DNA of 64,000 bases from Legionella lansingensis (lineage in GTDB: Bacteria; Pseudomonadota; Gammaproteobacteria; Legionellales; Legionellaceae): positions 806,501 through 870,500 of the forward strand of contig NZ_LT906451.1 in NCBI RefSeq assembly GCF_900187355.1. The letters are read 5' to 3'. The position numbers and the translations under genes are program-made. The first letter of the stretch is position 1. Each line of letters starts with the position of its first letter. The notes beneath the pieces were generated by a model that was given only the letters and a program-made list of their open reading frames with translations, ran no database searches and was not told the DNA's origin. This document shows positions 47,459 through 55,909 of the stretch, one piece after another.

Positions 47459-47816
47459 AGTCGGTCAGGCAATCGCTCTTTGTCAAACAAGGAGAGGAAA
47501 GTCCGGGCTCCATAGGGTAAAGTGCCAGGTAATGCCTGGGAGGCGCGAGCCTACGGAAAGTGCCACAGAAAATATACCGCCTGTCTTGTGCTTAGCACAG
47601 CAGGTAAGGGTGAAATGGTGCGGTAAGAGCGCACCGCACGGTTGGCAACAGTCGTGGCAGGGTAAACCCCACTCGGAGCAAGACCAAATAGGAATCCTAC
47701 TAGCGCTGCTAGAACGTATGACCCGTACGGGATTCGGGTAGGTCGCTTGAGGCATGTGGTGACACATGTCCTAGATGAATGATTGTCCATGACAGAACCC
47801 GGCTTATCGACCGACT
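47459..47816 (+). ncRNA. rnpB: RNase P RNA (M1, type A)
   Basis: About 358 nt; the terminal helix P1 is AGTCGGTC (47459-47466) pairing with GACCGACT (47809-47816). Universally conserved elements are GAGGAAAGTCCGGGCTCC (47493-47510), ACAGAAAATATACCGCC, GGTAAGGGTGAAATGGTGCGG and, near the 3' end, AGATGAATGATTGTCC and ACAGAACCCGGCTTATCG. It is the catalytic RNA that cuts the 5' leader from tRNA precursors, together with protein RnpA. The downstream T-run at 47816-47822 provides a terminator. Confidence 0.96.
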
Positions 47817-47865
47817 TTTTTCTCTTGATTCTCATGATAACTAGACTTACTATCGCTAAGAGCTA

Positions 47866-47888
47866 CTGCCATCAACTTAATGGCAGCT
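47866..47888. repeat. Miniature inverted repeat related to the MITE ends
   Basis: ACTGCCAT-CAACTTA-ATGGCAG: the right half (ACTTAATGGCAG) equals part of the right terminal repeat of the element at 1021-1153, and the left half equals its left end. It looks like an element reduced to its two ends, placed between rnpB and coaX. Confidence 0.4.
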
Positions 47889-47922
47889 GTTCTCTCATTC
47901 TTTTAATGGCTGAGTCATAACC

Positions 47923-48708
47923 ATGATGCTATGTATCGATGTTGGTAATTCCCATATTTATGGCGGTGTATTTACTGGAGATGAAATCCGTCTTCGTTTT
48001 CGACATACTTCACAGGTCAGTACCTCTGATGAATTAGGTATTTTCCTGAAGTCGGTATTGCGAGAGAACCAATGTTCCCCTGAGACCGTTAATGAAATTG
48101 CCATCTGCTCAGTCGTCCCTCAATTGGATTATTCTTTACGCTCTGCTTGTTTAAAATACTTTTCAGTAGACCCCTTTTTTCTGCAAGCTGGAGTAAAAAC
48201 TGGTCTTAATATTAAATATCGTAATCCAGTTGAAGTAGGAGCGGATAGAATTGCTAATGCGATTGCTGCAACGCACACTTATCCAGGAACAAATATCATT
48301 GTTATCGACTTTGGCACAGCAACCACTTTTTGTGTGATTACAGCACAAAAAGCTTATTTGGGTGGTGCGATTTTACCTGGTGTTCGTTTAGCGGTCGATG
48401 CTCTAGCCACCAAAACAGCTAAGCTTCCAGTCGTTGAAATTGTAAGAACTGATCAAGTGGTGGGGCGCTCTACAATTGAAAGTATTCAGTCTGGGGTGTT
48501 TTATGGCGCTTTAGGTGCATGTCGTGAATTAATTACTCGTACTAAAGAAGATATATTTGCAGGACAAGACGTATTGGTATTGGCCACAGGCGGATTTGCT
48601 TCTCTATTTGAAAAGCAAGGGATTTACGATTATTTAGTCCCTGACTTGGTTTTACAGGGTATCCGCCTGGCGGCAATGCTTAACAATCCTAATAGAATTG
48701 AATGGTAG
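47923..48708 (+). CDS. coaX: Pantothenate kinase, type III
   Basis: 261 residues. CoaX makes 4'-phosphopantothenate, the first step of CoA synthesis, and is insensitive to CoA feedback. ASKHA-fold motifs are visible: CIDVGNSHIYGGVF (phosphate loop), VIDFGTATTFCVIT and GGAILPGVRLAVDALATKTA. The next segment, ATGGFASLF, is the usual C-terminal nucleotide-binding loop. It stands alone after the RNase P RNA gene. Confidence 0.94.
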   Translation: MMLCIDVGNSHIYGGVFTGDEIRLRFRHTSQVSTSDELGIFLKSVLRENQCSPETVNEIAICSVVPQLDYSLRSACLKYFSVDPFFLQAGVKTGLNIKYRNPVEVGADRIANAIAATHTYPGTNIIVIDFGTATTFCVITAQKAYLGGAILPGVRLAVDALATKTAKLPVVEIVRTDQVVGRSTIESIQSGVFYGALGACRELITRTKEDIFAGQDVLVLATGGFASLFEKQGIYDYLVPDLVLQGIRLAAMLNNPNRIEW

Positions 48709-48780
48709 TAACACGCTGATATGCTAATCCAGTTGTAACTCTGTTGTATTCCAAAACGTAACTATTTGTTCACCCGACTT

Positions 48781-48806
48781 CCCGTGATCAAGCCACGGTA
48801 ATTCGA
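48781..48806. repeat. Partial R3 palindrome
   Basis: CCCGTGATCAAGCCACGGTAATTCGAG contains the right half of the R3 core and part of the left. It lies between coaX and the mraZ promoter. The rest of 48709-48943 is AT-rich with nothing recognised. Confidence 0.45.
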
Positions 48807-48943
48807 GGCACTAAAAATTCTTAACTTGGCAGTGGTCCGAGGGTTACATGAACAAAATATTTCATTCTGTATTTTTTAAATACAATTGTCTTTGCACGGA
48901 ATGTCATTTGTCTATTTTTTTACACAAAAAGTGGATCTAGGGG

Positions 48944-48973
48944 TTGACGCTTGGGAAATAGTGTTTCTATAGT
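48944..48973 (+). promoter_or_regulatory. Promoter of the dcw cluster (mraZ)
   Basis: TTGACG (48944-48949), 18-bp spacer, TATAGT (48968-48973), directly upstream of three GTGGG-type MraZ boxes: the layout known for Pmra in other gammaproteobacteria. Confidence 0.55.
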
Positions 48974-48981
48974 GTATAAAA

Positions 48982-49018
48982 GTGGGTTAAAATACAAAAA
49001 AAGTGGAGAATTGTGGGA
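48982..49018 (+). promoter_or_regulatory. MraZ operator boxes
   Basis: GTGGGT (48982-48987), GTGGAG (49003-49008) and GTGGGA (49013-49018), separated by 21 and 10 bases, i.e. on one face of the helix. MraZ is known to bind direct TGGG[AN] repeats in front of its own gene and to repress the dcw cluster. The last box ends 29 bases before the mraZ ATG. Confidence 0.65.
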
Positions 49019-49047
49019 AGCCGCCGGCGAGCCACAAAATAAAGACT

Positions 49048-49512
49048 ATGTTTCGTGGAATTAATGCCATCACCATTGACGGAAAAGGGCGTCTCGCAGT
49101 GCCCACGCGATACCGTGAAACTTTAGCAGGGGATATGGATAAAGCTCCCTTGGTGGTGACCATTGATACGGAAGAAACCTGTTTACTGCTTTATCCGGCA
49201 TCAGAATGGCAAGTTATTGAAAACAAGTTGCAAAATTTACCTAGCTTTAATGCTGCAGCCCGTCGTATACAAAGGCTATTAATCGGGCATGCAACGGATG
49301 TGGAATTAGATAGTAATGGGCGCGTGCTGCTGCCCCCCTTATTAAGAGAGTATGCCCATCTCGATAAGCGGGTAGTAATGATTGGGCAAGGTAATAAATT
49401 TGAGGTTTGGGATGAAGCATTATGGCAGTCCAGACGTGAGCAGTGGCTGGCTGACGAAGCATCTGGTGAAGGTGGTGGATTGCCTGATGAAATGAAAACC
49501 TTTTCTCTCTGA
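49048..49512 (+). CDS. mraZ: Transcriptional regulator MraZ
   Basis: 154 residues from the ATG at 49048 ([20 protein letters not shown]); a longer frame from 49003 covers the operator and is unlikely. It has two AbrB-like halves, each with the [DN]xxGR motif: [17 protein letters not shown] and [17 protein letters not shown]. It represses the dcw promoter through the GTGGG boxes just upstream. Its stop overlaps the rsmH start (TGATG). Confidence 0.95.
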   Translation: MFRGINAITIDGKGRLAVPTRYRETLAGDMDKAPLVVTIDTEETCLLLYPASEWQVIENKLQNLPSFNAAARRIQRLLIGHATDVELDSNGRVLLPPLLREYAHLDKRVVMIGQGNKFEVWDEALWQSRREQWLADEASGEGGGLPDEMKTFSL

Positions 49513-50450
49513 TGGAAATGATTATGACGGCGCACCAATCTGTATTGTTGCATGAAGCTTTAGAAGGCTTAGCTATCAAGGCAGATGGAATCTATATCGA
49601 TGGCACTTTTGGTCGAGGTGGTCATAGCCGTGAGATTTTGCGCCATCTGTCAGAATCAGGGAAATTGATTGCGATCGATAAAGATCCTGAGGCAGTTGCT
49701 TATGCAAAACAACATCTTACCCATGATAAGCGCTTTTATATCTACCACGGTTCATTTGCGAAACTTGCGGATTTTGCCAAACAGGCGAATGTCTATGGCA
49801 AGGTAAACGGTATTTTATTGGATCTGGGGGTATCTTCCCCCCAGCTTGATGATCCCACTCGAGGGTTTAGTTTTACACGACAAGGTCCATTGGATATGCG
49901 TATGGATCTTGAGCAGGACCTTGATGCTGCTCAATTTATTAATGAGGCGGAAGCCGACGAGATGGCTGCTATTTTCAGAGAATATGGTGAAGAACGTTTT
50001 GCTGGGCGTATAGCGAGAGCCATTGTGGCAGCACGTGCCGAGTCACCCATTGAAACGACGGGAGACTTGGCTGAGATTGTTAAACAAGCCAATCCGAAAT
50101 GGGAAAAACATAAACATCCTGCAACACGCGTATTTCAAGCAATACGTATTCATATTAACCAGGAGTTAAATGATTTAACGACTTGTTTGGAAGCTGCAAT
50201 GGATGTTTTAGCTGTTGGCGGTCGTTTAGTGGTTATTAGTTTTCACTCCTTAGAAGATCGGATTGTGAAGCAATTTATGCGCGATAAAGAGCAAGGGCGA
50301 AGATTACCTTCTGGTGTTCCGGTACGTCATGAGGAGATCAAAACAAACTTTAAAAAAATAGGCAAAGCGATAAAGGCAAGTGCTCAAGAGGTAAAAGAGA
50401 ATATTAGAGCGCGAAGCGCGGTTTTAAGAATAGGGGAGAAAATAGCATGA
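49512..50450 (+). CDS. rsmH: 16S rRNA (cytosine-1402-N4)-methyltransferase RsmH
   Basis: 312 residues, starting at the ATG that overlaps the mraZ stop; an ATG 12 bases on is also possible. The AdoMet site includes [15 protein letters not shown] and [37 protein letters not shown] and [18 protein letters not shown] are typical RsmH blocks, and [18 protein letters not shown] follows. It methylates the base N4 of C1402 in the ribosomal P site. Its stop overlaps ftsL (ATGA). Confidence 0.96.
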   Translation: MEMIMTAHQSVLLHEALEGLAIKADGIYIDGTFGRGGHSREILRHLSESGKLIAIDKDPEAVAYAKQHLTHDKRFYIYHGSFAKLADFAKQANVYGKVNGILLDLGVSSPQLDDPTRGFSFTRQGPLDMRMDLEQDLDAAQFINEAEADEMAAIFREYGEERFAGRIARAIVAARAESPIETTGDLAEIVKQANPKWEKHKHPATRVFQAIRIHINQELNDLTTCLEAAMDVLAVGGRLVVISFHSLEDRIVKQFMRDKEQGRRLPSGVPVRHEEIKTNFKKIGKAIKASAQEVKENIRARSAVLRIGEKIA

Positions 50451-50785
50451 ACGCAGCAGCTAGAGCGATTCATCAAAGCAATCTTTTTAATGGACATCTA
50501 ACAGATATGCGTCTCTCAAAACAGCTTTGTTTTATTTTATCATTATTGTTGGCGGTGTTGGTTAGTGCATTGGCTGTAGTTTATGTCACTAATGAACATC
50601 GTGTAGGTTTTAGTGAATTGCAGCGTTTGGAGCATCAAGCTCAACAATTGCAATTACAATGGGGACAATTGTTGCTTGAGCAAGCGAGCCTAGCAACTCC
50701 TGGAAGAGTAGAGCAACTTGCAGTAGAAAAATTGCATATGAAATTGCCTTTAGACAAAGATACTTATGTGTTGCAAACCCGATGA
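50447..50785 (+). CDS. ftsL: Cell division protein FtsL
   Basis: 112 residues. A short basic N-terminus, one membrane segment ([20 protein letters not shown], about 27-46) and a periplasmic coiled coil ([20 protein letters not shown]) with leucine heptads, ending [15 protein letters not shown]. It recruits FtsI/FtsW with FtsQ and FtsB in the divisome. It overlaps rsmH and ftsI by four bases each, so is tightly coupled. Confidence 0.92.
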   Translation: MNAAARAIHQSNLFNGHLTDMRLSKQLCFILSLLLAVLVSALAVVYVTNEHRVGFSELQRLEHQAQQLQLQWGQLLLEQASLATPGRVEQLAVEKLHMKLPLDKDTYVLQTR

Positions 50786-52446
50786 AGCATAGACGTCACC
50801 AAGCACGCCTAATGGTTGTATCGTGCTTTTTTTTGGTATTATTAGTTGCTCTTTTATGGCGAATGCTTGATTTGACCGTCTTGCATCGTCAGTTTTTACA
50901 AGGCCAAGGGGATGCACGAAGTGTTCGCATTGTAGATATTCCTGCTTATCGAGGAATGATAACGGACAGACAAGGAACACCATTGGCTGTCAGTACTCCT
51001 GTGCAATCTGTTTGGGTAAATCCCAAGATCTTCGCTCCAGATGCACAACAGCTGGCTGAATTATCCAGTCTGCTTAAAATTTCTCCTAAAATCTTGTTGT
51101 CCCAAGTAAAAAAAGCCGTTGGCCGAGAATTCCTCTATTTAAGCCGTCAGTTAACACCGATGCTCGCCAAAAAAATTGCGCAGCTGCAAATTCCAGGATT
51201 AAATTTTCAACAAGAATTCAAAAGATACTATCCAGCGGGTGATAGCACTGCGCAATTACTTGGGTTTACAAATATTGATGACATTGGTATCGAAGGGTTG
51301 GAATTGGCCTATCAAGATTGGTTAATGGGTATAAATGGCAAAAAACGCGTTTTAAAGGACCGGATGGGGCAGATCATCGAGGAACTTGGTGTGGTTAGGG
51401 AACCTCGCCCGGGGCATGAGCTGGTATTAAGTATCGATAGTCGTATTCAATATTTAGCCTATCACGAATTACAAAATACTTTGGAAAAATTTGCAGCAAA
51501 ATCGGGTTCCGTGGTTGTTGTTGATACAACAAATGGCGAGATTCTCGCAGCTGCAAATGCACCTTCCTTTAATCCTAATGCACGTGGTCGTTACACCCAT
51601 GACAGTTATCGTAACAAGGCAATCACCGACATGTTTGAACCAGGATCAGTGATTAAACCGTTTAGTATTGCGAGTGCTCTAGGGAGTGGTCTGTTCAAAC
51701 CTGATACCATCATTGATACTCGTCCAAGTTGGATGATCGTTCATGGTCACACCGTTCGTGATATCCGTAATTATGGCGTGTTAGATGTTACCGGCGTGTT
51801 ACAGCACTCCAGTAACGTGGGTATAACAAAGATGATTTTGCAAAGTCCACCCGAGCAGTTAATTGGTCTTTTGCAGCGCAGTGGTTTTGGACAAAGAACA
51901 GAAAGTGGCTACCCAGGAGAAAGTGAGGGGGCAATTGTTGATGTTAAAGATGCCAATCCTTTTGTACTTGCTACCATAGGCTTTGGTTATGGTCTTTCAG
52001 TAACTGCTTTACAACTAGCAAAAGCTTATCTTATTTTTGCTAACCATGGTCGAGCTTTACCTGTGACACTAATACATAATCAGCCCACTACCTTGGGAGC
52101 GCAAGTTTTGGATGAAAAAACGGCTAACCAAGTCCTGTTAATGATGGAGGCTGTGCTTGGCAATGAAGGCACTGGTAAACAGGCCCGAGTTCCTGGTTAC
52201 CGTGTGGCCGGTAAAACAGGTACAGCGAGAATTGCTGGGAAAAATGGTTATGAAGCCAATCGCCACATAGCAAGCTTTGCCGGAATTGCTCCCGTGTCTA
52301 ATCCACGGTTAGTTGTTGTCGTTGTTATTCACGAACCTACGCGAAACAGTTATTATGGTGCTGCAGTTGCTGCACCTCTTTTTGCTCAGGTTATGTCAGG
52401 TGCATTGCGTATTTTGGAGGTTCCACCTGATAAAACGACGATGTGA
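50782..52446 (+). CDS. ftsI: Peptidoglycan transpeptidase FtsI (PBP3)
   Basis: 554 residues. An N-terminal anchor (VVSCFFLVLLVALLWRMLDL, about 12-31) is followed by the pedestal domain, then the penicillin-binding domain with SxxK as EPGSVIKPFSI, SxN as QHSSNVGITKM and KTG as AGKTGTARIAG. It cross-links septal peptidoglycan and is a target of beta-lactams. It is downstream of ftsL with overlap, and followed by murE after 19 bases. Confidence 0.96.
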   Translation: MKHRRHQARLMVVSCFFLVLLVALLWRMLDLTVLHRQFLQGQGDARSVRIVDIPAYRGMITDRQGTPLAVSTPVQSVWVNPKIFAPDAQQLAELSSLLKISPKILLSQVKKAVGREFLYLSRQLTPMLAKKIAQLQIPGLNFQQEFKRYYPAGDSTAQLLGFTNIDDIGIEGLELAYQDWLMGINGKKRVLKDRMGQIIEELGVVREPRPGHELVLSIDSRIQYLAYHELQNTLEKFAAKSGSVVVVDTTNGEILAAANAPSFNPNARGRYTHDSYRNKAITDMFEPGSVIKPFSIASALGSGLFKPDTIIDTRPSWMIVHGHTVRDIRNYGVLDVTGVLQHSSNVGITKMILQSPPEQLIGLLQRSGFGQRTESGYPGESEGAIVDVKDANPFVLATIGFGYGLSVTALQLAKAYLIFANHGRALPVTLIHNQPTTLGAQVLDEKTANQVLLMMEAVLGNEGTGKQARVPGYRVAGKTGTARIAGKNGYEANRHIASFAGIAPVSNPRLVVVVVIHEPTRNSYYGAAVAAPLFAQVMSGALRILEVPPDKTTM

Positions 52447-52465
52447 GATTAAATGTGGGATTAAA

Positions 52466-53929
52466 ATGAAACTTACAGAACTAATAAAACCCTGGATTGA
52501 TTCCGCGATCCCTGATTGTGAAATTTTAGGGCTTGAGAATGACAGTCGTAAGATAAAACCAGGCTTTTTATTTTTTGCTTACCCTGGTGCGCAAACCGAT
52601 GGTCGCTTATTTATTTCCCAGGCTATTCACGCAGGTGCTCAAGCTGTTCTCTATGAGCCGCAAAATTGGCCACAAGATGTTGAGCTGCCGACAAAATTAA
52701 ATGCTCTTCCTTTCCCGGACGTTGCACAAAAACTGGCAGACATCGCCAGTCGTTTTTATGGTTATCCTACAAAGGAATTAATGGTTACAGGTGTCACTGG
52801 CACCAATGGCAAAACGACGATTGCTTATCAACTGGCACAGGCCCATGATTTATTAGGAGAGAAAGCTGCTTATATAGGGACTATAGGGCAGGGTAGAGTT
52901 AACAGCTTATCGACCTTGATAAATACAACACCAGATGCTCTTTGTCTTCAACATCTTTTTGCAACTTATCGAGAAAATGCAATCAAGCAGGTATGTATGG
53001 AAGTCTCCTCCCATGCGCTTTCTCAGGAGCGTGTGGAGGCTATCGAGTTCCAGCAAGCGATTTTTACAAACCTAACCCATGAACATCTGGATTACCATAT
53101 AACTATGGAGGCCTATGCACAGGCAAAAGCGTTGTTGTTTGCCAAGCCAACGCTAAAATGGGCTATTGTCAATCAGGATGACAACCATGGTCAGTTAATG
53201 AGAAATGCGGTGTCTTCGCCATCTTGTCAGATCATTAGCTATGGTTTTAAAGATAATGCTGATGTGCGGGTCATTGATTGGAGAGTGGCTATAACTGGCA
53301 GTCGTTGTGAAATCGTCTCTCCCTGGGGACAAGTGCAATTACATTTCAATACCTTGGGTTTTTTTAATGTTTACAATTCACTAGCTGTTTTCTCAAGCCT
53401 CTTGGCTCATGGATATCCTATCAATAAGGTTATTCCCGTGATGGCAAAATTAACAGCGGCGCCTGGACGAATGGAGATTGTATCGCAAGAACCTTATATT
53501 CTTGTTGATTATGCCCATACACCTGATGCTTTGGAAAATGTATTGGCAACATTAAATAAAATGAAAGAAGGTAGGATCTTGGTTGTATTTGGTTGTGGTG
53601 GGGATCGCGATAAGAAGAAACGACCAATGATGGGACGCATCGCTAGCCAATACGCTGATATTGCTATTATTACTAGCGACAACCCACGTACCGAGGCTCC
53701 CACAGTCATTATTGATGAAATTGCAGCAGGAATTGTTCCTGATGCTGATGTTTACAAAATTGTCGATCGCGAGAAAGCAATTGAGAAAGCAATTGCTTTA
53801 GCAAACAAAGACGATATTATCGTGGTTGCCGGTAAAGGGCACGAAGACTATCAACAAATAGGAACGACCCGTTTCTCATTTTCAGATCAAGTGGTTATAC
53901 GGAGATTGATTAATAAACAGCTAGCTTAA
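52466..53929 (+). CDS. murE: UDP-N-acetylmuramoyl-tripeptide synthetase MurE (meso-DAP-adding)
   Basis: 487 residues from the ATG at 52466 (MKLTELIKPWIDSAIPDC); the longer frame from 52313 lies within ftsI. The ATP loop is VTGVTGTNGKTTIAYQ, and the DAP-recognition motif DNPRTEAP is present, so it adds meso-diaminopimelate. The carbamoylated Lys and EVSSHAL also match. Unusually, no murF follows: a convergent pdxB gene comes next, so the dcw cluster is split here. Confidence 0.95.
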   Translation: MKLTELIKPWIDSAIPDCEILGLENDSRKIKPGFLFFAYPGAQTDGRLFISQAIHAGAQAVLYEPQNWPQDVELPTKLNALPFPDVAQKLADIASRFYGYPTKELMVTGVTGTNGKTTIAYQLAQAHDLLGEKAAYIGTIGQGRVNSLSTLINTTPDALCLQHLFATYRENAIKQVCMEVSSHALSQERVEAIEFQQAIFTNLTHEHLDYHITMEAYAQAKALLFAKPTLKWAIVNQDDNHGQLMRNAVSSPSCQIISYGFKDNADVRVIDWRVAITGSRCEIVSPWGQVQLHFNTLGFFNVYNSLAVFSSLLAHGYPINKVIPVMAKLTAAPGRMEIVSQEPYILVDYAHTPDALENVLATLNKMKEGRILVVFGCGGDRDKKKRPMMGRIASQYADIAIITSDNPRTEAPTVIIDEIAAGIVPDADVYKIVDREKAIEKAIALANKDDIIVVAGKGHEDYQQIGTTRFSFSDQVVIRRLINKQLA

Positions 53930-53936
53930 TCATTGA

Positions 53937-55007
53937 CTATCCTTTGCCCAGTATTTGGAGCAATTTTTCATTGCCTTCTAAATCATCAGCATAAGTAAAA
54001 AAATCATGACGATAGTCATGTGCTTTACGTAAACTCAAGAAGGTTGATTCGAGATCGTTAGTATTCTTTAAAATGTCAGTTTCAAAACTCGGATTGTAAA
54101 GAGATAAGACGTAGTCTTGCCAGCTTAGTTTGGCAGTAAAAGTCGGTGGCTCATGAGGGGATGATAAGATGTTCTTAGGAGGAAATAGTTGGTAAAGTCC
54201 ATGCAATTTTTCACTAATCATCATCACAGCAGCATATTTTGCCTCAATGCTATGACCTGCTATATGCGGAGTACATAAAGTGGCGAGATTAACAATTGCA
54301 GCATTTAGGGAGGGTTCATTGTTAAAGACGTCGGTACAGTAAAGCCTTGGGTATTTTGAGTGCAATAAGTCTTTCTCGTTCACAATCCCACCTCGAGAAG
54401 TATTGATGATTACGCATCCAGGTTTTAATTGTTTGAGTAAGTTTTCATTGATTAAGTTAAGGCTTGGATAAGGTGGAGCAGTATGTAGGTTGGCATGTAT
54501 TGAGATTAAATCGCAATCCAATACCTCCTCTAAAGAGCTGCTCTGAAAATTGGCATCAAGTCTTGCTTTTGGAGGATCGTAGAAAATAACCTGTAGATCG
54601 GCTGCTTTTAAGCGTTCGGCTACTTTTGTGCCTACCTTTCCAGCGCCTATTACAGCGGCTTTTGTTCCTTGAAAACCTTTATAGATCATTAAAAAAGCCA
54701 AACTTGCGATAATGTAGTCGGCCACAGCAGGTGCGTTGCTCCCCTTGGCATCAATGAGATGGATGCCACGTTGCTTTAGGTAGGCTTCATCGATGTGGTC
54801 AACACCGCTGCTCGCGGTGGCAACATAGCTGAGCGAAGAATTCTGTAATAATGCTTGGGTTACTTTAAGGGTGGATCGACAAAGTAAGATTTGCTGATCG
54901 TTAAGCAAGAGCGGAATTTCCTTGGCATCGTGATATAAGGTTAGTTCAAAAGGGCCAGGAAACGCTGCATGTAAACCTGGCAATGTGGCATCTGCAAGAA
55001 TTTTCAT
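53937..55007 (-). CDS. pdxB: 4-phosphoerythronate dehydrogenase PdxB
   Basis: 356 residues. PdxB oxidises 4-phosphoerythronate, the second step of the DXP-dependent pyridoxal phosphate pathway. The NAD-binding loop is AVIGAGKVGTKVAERL, and the D-2-hydroxyacid dehydrogenase signature is LKQLKPGCVIINTSRGGIVN with PHIAGHSIEAKYAAVMMI. The C-terminal extension is the PdxB dimerisation domain. It overlaps the start of the site-2 protease gene by four bases in the same orientation. Confidence 0.93.
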   Translation of the reverse strand: MKILADATLPGLHAAFPGPFELTLYHDAKEIPLLLNDQQILLCRSTLKVTQALLQNSSLSYVATASSGVDHIDEAYLKQRGIHLIDAKGSNAPAVADYIIASLAFLMIYKGFQGTKAAVIGAGKVGTKVAERLKAADLQVIFYDPPKARLDANFQSSSLEEVLDCDLISIHANLHTAPPYPSLNLINENLLKQLKPGCVIINTSRGGIVNEKDLLHSKYPRLYCTDVFNNEPSLNAAIVNLATLCTPHIAGHSIEAKYAAVMMISEKLHGLYQLFPPKNILSSPHEPPTFTAKLSWQDYVLSLYNPSFETDILKNTNDLESTFLSLRKAHDYRHDFFTYADDLEGNEKLLQILGKG

Positions 55008-55663
55008 AAGTTATATAAATTACGAAGAGCTATTAATGACCATTGAATAGGGGGATTAATGAGCCAACCTAAAATACCTGTAAAGATGAGAATGAGTAAA
55101 ATAATGATCCCAAATGGTTCAATTTTTTCATAGAGCGTAGCAAGATGCGGAGGAAGGAGACTAGAAACAATGCGGCTTCCGTCTAAAGGAGGAATAGGTA
55201 TCAAATTAAGATAAGCCAATAACAGATTAATGATGATTCCCGCACGAGCGGTAAGCAAAGTAAATAAAGCAATGTTTGATACTTGAGGATTAAGTAGCAA
55301 AGCTAATTTCAATAAAGCCGCCCATAGGAGTGCCATTAACAAATTTGACAACGGTCCTGCAGCTGTGGTGAAGGCCACATCGCGACGTGGGTGACTGAAC
55401 TGTGAGGCATCGATCGGTACTGGTTTTGCCCAACCAAACACAAAATTAAATTGGCTTAATAGGAGCACTATAATCGGGATGAGAATCGTGCCTATAAGGT
55501 CAATGTGGCGAAAAGGGTTAAAGCTTAAACGCCCCAGCATTTTTGCTGTTGTGTCCCCTAAGCGGTATGCTACCCATGCATGCGCTGCTTCGTGTAGGGT
55601 AATAGCGAATAAAACAGGAAGCAACCAGATAGCTATTTGTTGAACAGCGGTTAATTCAAGCAT
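55004..55663 (-). CDS. Site-2 protease family (M50) membrane metalloprotease
   Basis: 219 residues, with about five hydrophobic segments. The zinc motif is ITLHEAAHAWVAYRLGD (HEAAH), and the second zinc ligand region is NLIPIPPLDGSRIVSSLLP with the NxxPxPPLDG loop. No PDZ domain is present, so it is the short YwhC/Rip3-like subgroup rather than RseP. It cleaves membrane-embedded substrates; the substrate is unknown. It lies just before pdxB. Confidence 0.9.
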   Translation of the reverse strand: MLELTAVQQIAIWLLPVLFAITLHEAAHAWVAYRLGDTTAKMLGRLSFNPFRHIDLIGTILIPIIVLLLSQFNFVFGWAKPVPIDASQFSHPRRDVAFTTAAGPLSNLLMALLWAALLKLALLLNPQVSNIALFTLLTARAGIIINLLLAYLNLIPIPPLDGSRIVSSLLPPHLATLYEKIEPFGIIILLILIFTGILGWLINPPIQWSLIALRNLYNL

Positions 55664-55773
55664 GCTAGGAAAGGAATAAGGAAATTTAACATATTAACGG
55701 ATAGTGAGGTTCCTACTCAAGTTATAATCATACCTAGGACAGCCGCATCTTATGGTTAATTAACATCCTCTGA

Positions 55774-55861
55774 CGTCGTTGCGAACGAAGTGAAGCAATC
55801 CAGAACTGAATTTTTAACGAGGCATCGATCTGGGTTGCTTCACTTCGTTCGCAATGACGGC
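55774..55861. repeat. Long inverted repeat with CGTTCGC arms
   Basis: CGTCGTTGCGAACGAAGTGA then AGCAATCC on the left, and GGTTGCTTCACTTCGTTCGC then AATGACGGCG on the right, are near-complete inverse copies around a 33-base centre. GTCATTGCGA...GAAGTGAAGCAATC is a repeat type seen in several intracellular bacteria. It lies between the divergent site-2 protease and GT39 genes. Confidence 0.6.
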
Positions 55862-55909
55862 GAATTGTTTTAATTTTATTGTTATGCGTTGCCCTCTGCC
55901 TGTCAGGAA

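Noticed and set aside
47427-47767. ORFs of 94-104 codons on both strands in 47427-47835
   Set aside because: The region is the RNase P RNA gene; its conserved RNA elements explain the open frames.
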